From the NCBI GenBank assembly GCA_022457065.1, contig JAJGBQ010000007.1, positions 2,108,001 through 2,172,000 on the forward strand: 64,000 bases of DNA, written 5' to 3'. Positions within the stretch are counted from its first letter, which is position 1. The number at the start of each line of letters is the position of its first letter. The notes beneath the pieces are model-generated. The model saw nothing but the letters and a program-made list of their open reading frames with translations. It had not been told where the DNA came from and did no database searches. The DNA is from Curvularia sp. ZM96 (Eukaryota; Ascomycota; Dothideomycetes; Pleosporales; Pleosporaceae). A program made the translations under genes and the position numbers. Below are positions 11,272-21,460 of this stretch, in pieces.

Positions 11272-12915
11272 ACGCTCTACTTACTGCGCGTAGTCAAGAT
11301 CCACCTCCACTACTTATAGGCAAGAAGTAGGTATCGCGATTTATCTAAAGCTAGCTAGAGCTTTAGACAAAGTAGACTAGAAAGTTATATAGTCAGCGCG
11401 CCTTCTACGAGAATCCTATCGCAATTATAGCCTAGTTTAAGCTAGTAGAGAAGACGCGTTAGACGTATAGCATTCTAGATCAAGATATCTATAACTTTAA
11501 CAAGACTAGATTCGCTATAGGCGTCGCTAGGACGTTAAAAGTAGTTACTAGCGCCAATAGAGTAGGTAGAGTAGTCGTCGTCTAGCTAGGTAATCGCGAG
11601 TAGGTAACAGCTATTGAGTGCGTTAGCGCGTTAGGCTAGTGTCTTCTACTATTTATAATACTATCTAGTAAAGTCTACTAGGCTAGCTAGTACGATAGGC
11701 TCCTACTTAACTAGACTATTAGCGTCTTAGGCAACGGCTAGACGATAGATGAGCTTGGTATAGAGTAGGTAAAGCACTTTAATTAGCATATAGCCGCTCG
11801 TATAGCTAGAGTCTATTAACTTCTTATTCTAGACAGCCACGGCAGCTACGTAACGCTAGAGTTTGATTAGTACTATACTAATAATAAGATTATTACTCTC
11901 TATATGCTATCTCACACGTTATATCTCCTCTAGCCACTTAATATAAGCTGCTTCTCCCTACTTAAGCGCGCGTACGGACGTAAGATTAAGAAGCTCGCCT
12001 ATTAAGGCGTCTACTATATTAACAAAGTAGACTTTCTCGCAGTCTATATACGGATCCGATAGACAGTTTTCACTTAGCAGAATATCTAGGCAGGCTTTTA
12101 AGTAATAGGCCTTATCCCTCTCTATCTAGAGCGTGTTCTATTATCGCTAATAGTCGTCTAGACGCTATCTCTACTATAGATAAATGTAGGTAGTAGTGCT
12201 ATAACGCAGGCAGAAACGCCATATACAGTAGCACAGCTTTAGCAGCAGGTACTCTATCTTAAAGAGCGACTACGCTAGCAATTAGATAGTCTAATAAGCG
12301 TTGCTATACGCCAGCTTGTAAAGAGTGCTTAGCTTATAATATAATTAGCAATAATACTTCTAGAGGAGAATAAGAAGCTACGTATAGCCTACTAGCGTCA
12401 ATACCGAAGGCAAGACTAGCGGCGTTAATATATTACTTCTAGTAGAGCTCTCTAGGTGCGACAGGCTTGGCAGCTTACTACAGAGGTAGAAAGGGTGGTC
12501 ATGAGCAGTGATTAGAGCTAGGCTGGCGAGCGACGTTAGCGCGCGCCGCCGACGTGTACGAAGTGCTATATTCAAGGACACACTTGTACTACGTGTAAGA
12601 CTAGATAATAAATTATATCTCTTAATTTTATCTTATTTTATTGCGTTGTTATGGATCAATTGCGCAGACAGTCGCGTCAGGTTGGGTGGGGTGCGCAGCT
12701 TACTGATCCGCGCAGCTTACTGATCCCGCACGTTAACGTGATCCGCTTACTCATCGTTGTTCCCAAATTCGACGGCCCGTAACATACATTGGAAAAATCT
12801 GTGGCCAATTGTCACAAAATTTACATTTCTAGAATGCACTGATACTCAAACCAGAACAAGGTAGCGGGAATCTTATACCAATCCAAAAACGCCACATCGA
12901 ATGCTTTTGTAAAGC

Positions 12916-15900
12916 TCACCAATCCAAACCTCCAGCCCCTCTCTCACCTCCCGCAAGTATCTGTGCAGCCTTGCCTCTTTCACCCAGGCCGCCCTCAAGA
13001 TGCGAAACCGGTACTCCTTTCCTTCCCTTCAACTGCAATCTCTGCAGCTTCTTATCCAGCGCCACAAATGGATCTTCCGACTCACTCTTCGTGATCTTGA
13101 ATTTGCTTGTTCCCAGCACGCTGTCCAGCTCCTCTACACTCGGCAACTTGACATATAGCCACCCATCACTTCTTTCCTCGATAGGGAAAACAGCAATGTT
13201 GACGGATTCGTCGTTGGCACATTTGCCTGCGTTGTCGCCAGAGAGTTCGTAGTTGCGCTTGTGATAGGGGCAGGAGACCCAAAGCTTGTTGTTTGCCAGG
13301 TCATCGCCAATGAGGCCATCGGATAGAACAAAAGCGCGCTTGTGAGGACACATTTGCTGTGTGCAGTAATACTTTCCTCGAACTTTGAACACGGCAAGCT
13401 GTGTGTCGCCACGCTTAATGGCCTTGCTGTCTCCAGTATCTGTGTCTTGGAATTCCTCAGCCTTGACCAGCGGCTGCCAAGATAACTCGGTCCATTTTGT
13501 TCCACGGAAGTCTTCGGTGACTGAATCTTTTGGCCAGTATGAAGGCCGTTCTTGGCCGCGTTCTTGTGTCGGCTCAATGGTGTCGACGATGTTCTCTGAG
13601 GTATTGGCAAACTGGGAGAACCAAGCACGTTTCTTCGGATCTTTGAGCACCTCGGTCCACTCGCAGAAGAAGGTACCAACAAGATCTTCCATCTGCTTCT
13701 CTAGATCGGCGCAGATACCAAGCTTGTCTTCGAGGATAACTTCCTGGAGGTACTTAATGCCGCCAGGGAGATTCTCGATCCAACGAGCTGTTCTTTGCAG
13801 CTTGTCAGCTGTTCGGATGTACAACGCAAGATAGCGATCAAGAATGGGGACAACTTCATCCGGCGGCACATCCTTGGCCAGCAGCTCTGAATGCCTAGGC
13901 TTTGCGCCACCGTTACCGCCGACGAAAATGTTGAATCCCTTCTCGGTGGCGATGAGACCAAAATCCTTGTTCTGGGCCTCCGCACATTCACGCACGCAGC
14001 CGGATACACCGCCCTTTATTTTATGTGGACCACGGATTGACTTGTAGCGCTCTTCTAGACGCACAGCCATGCCGACACTGTCGCCGATGCCGAAGCGGCA
14101 CCATGTAGTTCCCACGCATGATTTGACTGTTCTGAGAGACTTTGCGTAGGCATGGCCAGATTCCATGCCGCCGTCGATGAGTTCTTGCCAGATATCCGGG
14201 AGGTCTTGCTTTCGTGCGCCAAACATGTCGATGCGCTGACCACCTGTGATCTTCGTATAAAGATTGTATTTCTTCGCGACTGTTCCGATGATAATAAGCT
14301 TTTCTGGTGTGATCTCGCCGCCAGAGACGCGAGGGACGACGGAAAATGTGCCGTTGCGTTGAATGTTCGCCAAGAATCGATCGTTGGTATCTTGAAGACC
14401 TCGATTGTTCACTTCCAGGAGGTGCTTGTTATACAACGAAGCGACAATGTTTCCGATCGTGGGTTTGCAAGCCTCGCATCCTAGAGAATTTGGGTCTTTG
14501 CCAGCCTCCTTCATGACGGCAGCAAAGTCCTTGAGACCTTTGACATAGATGATGTTGAAAAGGTCGGCGCGCGAGTATTCAAAGTGAGGGCAAAGATGGT
14601 TCTTGACCTCGTTGCCCATAGACGCCATGGTCTTGTTGAAGATGGTTTGTACAAGTGGCATACAACCACCACAGCCAGTGCCAGCTTTGGTGCACGACTT
14701 GACGTCGCCAATGCTCTTACAGATTCCATCCTTAGTGGCATTGACAACATCGCCCTTGGTGACGTTGTGACATGAGCAGATCTGGGTATCGTCGGTTCTG
14801 CATGCAGTCAGTGCGAATATTCTGTGGTTGTTGGTGCAGTACTCACAGATCGGAACCGTCGTCTTCACCCTTTTGAGCACCGACAATAAGCTCACTAGGC
14901 GCTATTTCCAGCGGCTTTTGGTTCTTTACCATTGGCACAAGCTTGATGTAATCCTTTGTATCACCGATCATCATGCCGCCCAGCAGATACTTGCCATCCA
15001 TGGTAAACAGATACTTCTTGTACACTTGCTGGAACGGGTCTTTGTAGGTGAGTGCCTTGACTGGTGGTGGAGCTGGTCCATCTGTCAGACTCTTGACTCG
15101 GTCCCGCGTCGTCTTCGCATTCGGTTCCTTGCTATCAGCACGCTGGCGTCCAGGCATGTTCTTGGGTCCGTCGCGATCCGCAAAGAAGTCACCAAAGCTT
15201 GCAACCTCGACACCTAGTAACTTCAGTTTGGTACTGAGATCAGGCGCCTTGAACTTTCGTGGTGCATGAGCTTTCGCCTGGGTCAGGTTGAAAGCGAGAA
15301 CGTCGGCCATCTCAACGCCAGGGGCGATGAGCCCAAATGTTTGGCTCTCCCAGTTGGCACACTCACCAACGGCATAGATGTCTGGTTGAGACGTGGACAG
15401 ATCTGATCCGACAACTATGCCGCCTCCTCGATCTGCGCACTTGATTCCAGCTTTCCTGGCAAGCTCGTCTCGTGGTTTGATGCCGATCTGCAAATGTCAG
15501 TTTGGGTGTGAATTTATGATGCCGAGCACACCTACAGCAAAGCAAATGCACGAACAGTCCATCTCCTCACCATCTTCAAACACCACACCTTTGACAAAAT
15601 TGTCTTCAGTTGTGATTATCTTCCCCACCCTCTTACTGAGCATGACATCCAGACCCAGGGCCCTGACTTGCTCCACGACCATGCCACCGGCGTCGCCATC
15701 CAGTTGTCTTGACAGCACCCACCGGTTCCTCTCAATCAGCTTAACACTTGCAAAATTCTCGAGATCCATCATTGCGTGTGCGGCCTCGAGACCCAACAAC
15801 CCGCCTCCCACAACAGTACCCGTTGTGCCTTTTCGTGTAGACGAGAACTCGATCAGCCTTTGCAAATCCTCAATTGTGCGATACACGAACACGCCCTTAG

Positions 15901-16586
15901 CATCGTGTCCAGGCGTATGTCGGGGGAGAAGTGCGTCAGATCCTGTTGCGAGAACCAAGATGTCATACGATACCGTTTCTCCAGATGATGTTTTGACAAC
16001 CTTCTCTCCAGCATTGATCTCAGTGACAAGACTGTTGAGGTGGTACCTCAGTGCGCCTTCTGGCATTGAGGAGTACTGAAAAAAGGTTAGATACAGCTCT
16101 AGACCCTTGCATCACTAATACATACCCATTCTGCCGGATTAAGATATAAGTTCTCGACTTTGCGGTGTTGGAAAAAGCTAGTCAGACCAACGCGGTTGTA
16201 TGCGAGATGCGGCTCTTCGCCGATAACTATTATGTCGTATTCTCTCCGCTTTACGTCGTATTTCATGAGTTTCTCTCTGAATCTAATCAGCTTTTACTCC
16301 ACACTTCCCGGCACTATTGAACCTACATGAAGGCTATGCCTACCATGCCAAATCCCACAACCACTATACGTTTTCGCGGGTGGTCTTGGTTGATCATTCC
16401 CTTGCTCTTTAGATCAGCAACCCTTTCGGGTAGTCTGTTGGCTTCCGCATCATTCCACTGTCTGTTTGATATGCTTCCGTCTTTCGATCCCCATGTTGCT
16501 GTGATGTGTCGGTCGCCAGGTGGTGAGTGTGATTCGCCGGATGAGGGGTCGATTCCATGAGTGACGATTGGTTCAGTCTCCGCCAT
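12916..16586 (-). CDS. niiA: NAD(P)H nitrite reductase
   Basis: Reduces nitrite to ammonium in the cytosol, the second step of nitrate assimilation. Five exons on the minus strand: 16586-16327, 16276-16126, 16075-15536, 15487-14847 and 14797-12916, giving 1,157 residues, the usual size. All four introns are 48-50 bp with GT/AG ends. In order: an FAD/NAD(P)-binding pyridine nucleotide oxidoreductase part (VVVGFGMVG near residue 78), a BFD-like [2Fe-2S] cluster (Cys538, Cys540, Cys573, Cys576), and siroheme/[4Fe-4S] nitrite/sulfite reductase repeats with CVGTTWC and CVREC as cluster ligands. A C-terminal Rieske-type domain follows (CPHKRAF...CPYHKR). niaD lies upstream in the same direction. 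The stop codon is only 180 bp from the transposon island. No damage is seen; the gene appears functional. Confidence 0.96.
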
Positions 16587-16973
16587 TTTTGTATCAAGGC
16601 AATGTCCCAGGAAGCCTTATACAAGGTGCACGAAAGGACAATCGTACTCTTATCCAGGAGGACAGGGTGTTGTCCTACTATCCGCCTACAGAACAATCAC
16701 GTCAAGCGCAAATGGAACGGAAAAAGCAAAGCGGATAGAACGAGTGGGACAAGAGAAGAATGTTTAGAATGTTGTTCAGTACAAGAGACAAGAAGTAAAT
16801 CAAACCAGAGGATCCAGTGGCGTAAGAAATGCGCTCACGACTTTCAACAAGCGTGTCCCATTTCCGCTCCCGCGCACACGGCAAATTAGGTTGTGCAACA
16901 CCACAAAATGATTCATCGCAACCCAACCTAGCTTAAGCATCTCTCCCGCAGATGCACTTTCGTCCACTCCCTC

Positions 16974-16983
16974 TTCCGCGGTG
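16974..16983 (+). promoter_or_regulatory. 10-base motif shared with the niaD promoter
   Basis: TTCCGCGGTG, about 390 bp upstream of the niiA start. Its exact reverse complement stands about 290 bp upstream of niaD. The core resembles TCCGCGGA, reported for the Neurospora NIT4 regulator. Confidence 0.45.
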
Positions 16984-17159
16984 CTTGCGGAAATGCATCA
17001 TAATCGCAGAGCCGAGACTAGGGTGACCATCTCCGGCAGACGTCAAAACAGCATGTTGGAGACAGGGATGTATCCCGGTCCGGTAGCGATAGATGGCTGT
17101 GGTTATCATTGCGTGGGTTGCTAGTGGTACAAAGCAATAGGATGTAGGTGTTTGTGGTT

Positions 17160-17167
17160 CTCCGTGG
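17160..17167 (+). promoter_or_regulatory. candidate NirA binding site
   Basis: CTCCGTGG matches the Aspergillus NirA consensus CTCCGHGG exactly and forms a near palindrome with the following AG. It is about 575 bp upstream of niiA and next to GATAAG sites. Confidence 0.5.
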
Positions 17168-17636
17168 AGATTGTTGGTGGGTGGTGCCAATGTGGAGATT
17201 GATTCTTCCTTATCGCGACCTGACCAGATAGCCATGTCTTGGCGGCAGGGGGGTTGGGTGAGCTCGCATTTCTTATCAGAGAATACCCTTCGACGATCGG
17301 AGATGCAGCAACACGGTACCGTGTTTCCGAGCACATGCTATGATCGTTTTCCAGAAGACCGTTTTTGTCATGCAATGAAAAGCGCGAAAACGAAATAGAA
17401 CCCCGTCATCAACACATTGTGTGGCTGGGTCTTTCTTATCTGTGGCCTAGTAGTCAAAACCACCACGTGAAACGTTTGTGGTGATATTTTCGAAGTTGCA
17501 ATAGGTTCAGTTTTATCCCATGCGCTACGATTTGACTGAGAGAAAATGAGAAAGAAATCAAAGTCGTACACCAACCTACCCGGTCTTCAGATACTTGATA
17601 GAAATACAAAAGTCGTCATTAGTCGACAAAGTGAAA

Positions 17637-20434
17637 CTAAAAAACCAAAATCTCGTCCTCCCCCCACCCCAACTTTCTCAACACCTCACATGTCGCCTTC
17701 TCCAAAGCTTCCGGTCCGCAAACCAGTACCATGCTCTCACCCTCACCCCTCACACATTCTTCCGTGAGCATCGCCTCTCCAATCCTTCCTCTTCTTCCCA
17801 TCCATTCCTCGCTCGCTTTTGTCAGCGTATGCAGAATCTTACATCTATCTCCATTCCCTCTTTCAAAAGCGTCTAGATCTTCTCTACAGAGTATGTCGTC
17901 GACAGTGCGGTTCCCATACAACACAGTACAATGCGTTGCGTCTTTCTGATCCTGCAAGACTGCACGCAAGACCTGGTAAATGGGTGTGATGCCGCTGCCT
18001 CCACAAACCATGTAGAAACGCTTGACTGTTCTCTTCTCTTTGCCGTTGATACTACAGACTCCGCGACCCAAGTATTCGAATTTGCCAATGGGGCCTTTGA
18101 CATCGAGACTGTGACCTAGAGGCAGAGCGTCGAGTGCTTTTGTCATTTTGCCACCAGCGCGTGACGGCGTGTCGGCGTAGACTTTGATGAGGATATCGCA
18201 GTAGCCTGGTTGATTTGTTGGCGAGACGGGTGTGTAGGAGCGAATAATTGCGTCGCGGGTGACAGGGTCACGGAGCCGAAGCATGAGGTGCTGGCCAGTA
18301 GGCAGACCGAGGGTTTGTTCGTCATGATCCAGCTTGAAACGGAAGATGTGTGTATCCGACGAGACTCTTGTTTTCGAGTGGAGAATAGTCTTGCGCCATT
18401 CGCGGGGATGGAGAAAGATTGGTCGCGATTCAGCAGACTCCGCGCTCGGTTGGCCCTGCACTAGGGCTTTCTGAGTTGCTTTGTCTAGGGTGCCAATGTG
18501 GTAGTCTGGCATCATTTGTTTTGCCGTCTCGCTGTCTGCATATCGTCAGCATGTCTACTCAATGGCTAGCTTCAATGTGTGACTTACGAATCGCCATGAA
18601 CTCATCAGTAGCATCCATTCCTGCGGCGCTCACGATGCTCTGCGCACCACCTGGATGCCCTTCCAGAAATGCGGTGCCATCGTACACCTCTCCATTCAAC
18701 ACAAACCACGGACTTTCTTCCCCGTCATGTTTTCGCAACTCGTCAATGCTAATGACATTATCAACACCATCCTTGGTCATCTTGATCTCTTTGGCTGCTT
18801 CGATAGCAGCATGTTCCGGCTCTTCACCGCCCACCTTTTCTCCCCAGTGCCCGTTTGTAAGGTTGCCTCCAGCCTTTTTGACGCGCTCCATCCATCCGCC
18901 AGGCATCAGGGCAGGCTGAGTAGGGTGCTCAAACCGAATTGTATCGCCTTCTTTGTGTATTACTATCCGGAACCAAGGGTTGTTCATCATGCCCAAAACG
19001 CTCCAGTACATGTCTTTTGGCTGTACGCACATGGACTCATCCATGACTCGTACTACGATGTCGTCTGCTTGTTTGAGTTCCTCGGTGTCAATAGCAAGGT
19101 TCCAGAAACACCAGCAGAAACTTGTCTCGCGCCAGTCCATGTCCAATCTTGCGCCATACAGCTGTCGATCCTCGAAAGCCCGGTACTTGTCTTCTGGGTA
19201 GTCGATATTCGCAAGTCTCCAGGATTTTCCTTGATCCAAGGACAGTTCACAACGTGTTACGCGCCGGCCTCCGCCGCTATAGGCATAGCCGCGTACGTTG
19301 TAAGAGCTCCCGCTCGAAGAGAGGGCTAGTCTCTCGTCATGTTCAGGGAATGCAATGGCTGAATTCGGGGAAAGGTCGTAGATGGCATAGCGCTCATCGA
19401 CCCACCACTTAGGGTTCTTGGCTGCTTCGTCTGGGTCGACCATAGTGGGCAGCACTCTGTTGTCGTAAATGTGGTACCAGTTGTCACTGGGTTCGGCTGT
19501 GATGATCAGCTTCTTTAACCACTTGACACTTCTGCCGCCGATTTGACCCGGTATCACAGCCCTTAACGGTTTTCCGTGGTCAGGTCTCAACATTTCACCA
19601 TTCATCTTATGTGCTAACATGATTCCTCGGTTAGGATCCATTACCCAGTTGAGTTTTACCGACGTGCCGTAATATCCATTAGGCTTTAGAATCTGTTAGT
19701 AGCTGGGGATTCTGTGCAGTGTTCCCACTTACAAGCTTGTCGGCACCCTCCATGCAGACATACTTCGCCCTCCGTAGCGGCTTCGCTCGTTCGATTATGT
19801 CCTTCATGACGACACCAGTGAACAGTGCAGTTGAAACACCAGCTGGACCCCATGAGAAACCTTTGCTCTTTCTCACAACGTTCTGTTCCTTTCGTCTGTT
19901 CCCAGCACAGACCAGGGTAATAGGATACGTCACATTCTCATAGTCCTCCAGTAACTGCCGGAGGGTGATCCTAAGGGGATTTTCTACTAGGCTGGAAGAT
20001 TTCAGCGCCTTTTGGACTCATTGTCGTTGATAGAGTATGGCTTACCCTTCCACAGAGAATTCCCAGTCCAGACATTCTGCATCGTGGACTTCTGGTACTG
20101 CGCCATGATTTCTAACGTAGAATAGCTCAGGGCTAGTTAAAAACCCCTCATTGAATAGATCAGTCAGCGGCGCTTCAACATTGAATGGATGAACGCCAGT
20201 CAGCCGGATCAGCCTTGGGTCTCGTGGCACATGCGCATCGGGAGTAGGTTTGTCGAGATCAAGGACTTGTGGGGGAGTGTTTGTCGGCGGAGGAAGTGGA
20301 AAATCTGGATCTGTTGAAGACGAAGTGGTAGATTCGTTGTCGTTCCCATCTACAGTCTCTGGTGGTGATGGTGGCAGTTGCTGTGAAAGAAGTGATATGG
20401 GGGCTGTCGCCGGCTTTTGAGTGACTACGCTCAT
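17637..20434 (-). CDS. niaD: assimilatory nitrate reductase (NADPH)
   Basis: Reduces nitrate to nitrite in the cytosol, the first step of nitrate assimilation. Four minus-strand exons: 20434-20046, 19991-19733, 19683-18588 and 18535-17637, giving 880 residues, normal for fungal enzymes. Introns are 49-54 bp. In order: a Ser/Pro-rich N-terminus, the molybdopterin domain with its Mo-ligand cysteine (Cys158 in LVCAGNRR), the dimerisation domain, and a cytochrome b5 domain with heme histidines His559 (HPGG) and His582 (AIHSETA). The FAD/NADPH reductase part has RSYTP, GPIGKFEYLG, GGSGITP and a CGPEAL motif. The third intron splits the codon of His582. For exon 3 the acceptor at 19684 is chosen over one 9 bp upstream because the latter is only 2 bases after the TACTAAC branch site. 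niiA follows in the same direction. Confidence 0.96.
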
Positions 20435-20721
20435 GATGTGTGGTAATAGCGTGCAGCCACTAAATCCAGGCTGCTGCTGACAGACGGATGCTGTGCTTGG
20501 CTATGTAGACTACGCACAGAAAAGGCTGAACAACGAGAAGTTCAATTGTCAAGTACCAAAACGGAATGAATTGGTCAAACTCAGAAGAGTCAAAGTGAGG
20601 ATAGATGTATGGGGTCGCTGACGTTGACTACATGTTGCAATTCTTCTAGGGTATCATTCCAGCCACCATGCTGCTAGCAGTACACGCCGTCGTCCGCCCA
20701 CGTCGGCAGCTTACTCCGCAA

Positions 20722-20731
20722 CACCGCGGAA
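20722..20731 (-). promoter_or_regulatory. 10-base motif shared with the niiA promoter
   Basis: CACCGCGGAA, the exact reverse complement of the motif at 16974-16983. About 290 bp upstream of the niaD start codon. Confidence 0.45.
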
Positions 20732-21361
20732 ACCCAACTTCGATCTGTGGAGAAAGAATTAAACTAGACATGCCGTCACCACCCCCGCTATCGCAGTGGG
20801 CTGGACTCTGATTATGCCGAATTATTATAGACTTTCGGCATGCAACCTTATCTCTAAGGCCAAAAGAGGAATAGCGCCAGATATGGAGTGGCGACAAAAG
20901 TGAGCGATCCCAATGCGTGCACCGTTCCTGGCCGGATCACATAGCGTGGGTAAAGTGTGGGGGGTCAGAGAACATGGGTTGAAGATGTTTTCGCCGGAGA
21001 TGAACCATTTCACCACGCTTTCTCCTGCGAATGGCACAACTTGCTGGGAGACTTGACTCGGTGTTGATTCTCGATATACTCGAACATGGAATTCAGCCTC
21101 AGCTCAGACGTCTTTGTGCTTATCGGCGCGCAATCCTTATCCCTACGTCGGTGCTGGTCGCGCAATGCTGATGGGCGGTAGACAATCATGACGCGTTCGA
21201 CAACGGAGTCGATGATCACCTGCGCCAATGCTGAAGCTTGTGTCCAAAGTGTGACCTGCTCTCTCGCTGATCTTAAGGCGAATACACAAAGTCGGCTTGG
21301 TTCAGTGTTTACTCGGACAATGGCGGCCATTCTGATAGTCTGATACGGGCAGCACGTACTT

Positions 21362-21369
21362 CTCCGCGG
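21362..21369 (+). promoter_or_regulatory. possible NirA site, distal
   Basis: CTCCGCGG fits CTCCGHGG but lies 930 bp from niaD, close to the end of the helicase gene. Weak. Confidence 0.25.
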
Positions 21370-21460
21370 GTTCTACAGGGTTGGCGGCACTAGCCGGAAG
21401 CGGTCAATTCCTACACAGCCGCCCCATCGCTTTCAAATATGAGAAGTGCTGTCCCAGAGT

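Larger units (their letters stand above)
3590..12608 (+). pseudogene. Fot1/pogo transposase, copy 2, interrupted by retrotransposon
   Basis: The transposase frame starts at 3590 and ends at the TAA at 12606-12608. Taking out 3884-11276 leaves 1,626 bp, the same as copy 1, so no indel has accumulated in either. It carries RIP-like stops but fewer C-to-T changes than copy 1 in several places: the C-terminal TCTKCYIQGHTCTTC knuckle (12553-12597) is intact. The interruption falls in the linker after the DNA-binding region. Confidence 0.85.
3508..12733 (+). mobile_element. Fot1/pogo-type DNA transposon, copy 2, split by a Gypsy element
   Basis: A second copy of the same family, head-to-tail with copy 1 and sharing the single TA at 3506-3507; its right TA is 12734-12735. 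The left end begins ACGTGCGGGATCAGTAAGC and the right end is an exact inverted match over these bases. Removing the inserted retrotransposon and its 5 bp duplication (7,393 bp) leaves 1,833 bp, exactly the length of copy 1. The two parts are 3508-3883 and 11277-12733. Confidence 0.9.
16587..17636 (-). promoter_or_regulatory. niiA promoter region / niaD 3' flank
   Basis: 1,050 bp with no coding signal. Candidate sites for nitrogen control are a NirA-type CTCCGTGG at 17160-17167, TTCCGCGGTG at 16974-16983, and GATA sites. Three of these are CTTATC (GATAAG on the minus strand) at 17209-17214, 17272-17277 and 17435-17440. Single GATA cores lie at 17088 and 17227. In aspergilli the nitrate genes need both NirA and AreA; that this applies here is inference. 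Confidence 0.55.
20435..21460 (-). promoter_or_regulatory. niaD promoter region
   Basis: About 1 kb between niaD and the 3' end of the helicase gene, no coding signal. It holds CACCGCGGAA (20722-20731), GATAAG-type sites on the minus strand at 20847-20852 and 21119-21124, and CTCCGCGG at 21362-21369. The last is far from niaD (about 930 bp) and may be chance: the same octamer also occurs inside the helicase coding region near 22225. Confidence 0.5.

Noticed and set aside
19684..19692. Alternative acceptor adding Ile-Leu-Lys to NiaD
   Set aside because: It keeps the frame but lies 2 bases after the branch point; family proteins read KLPNGYYG without the insertion.
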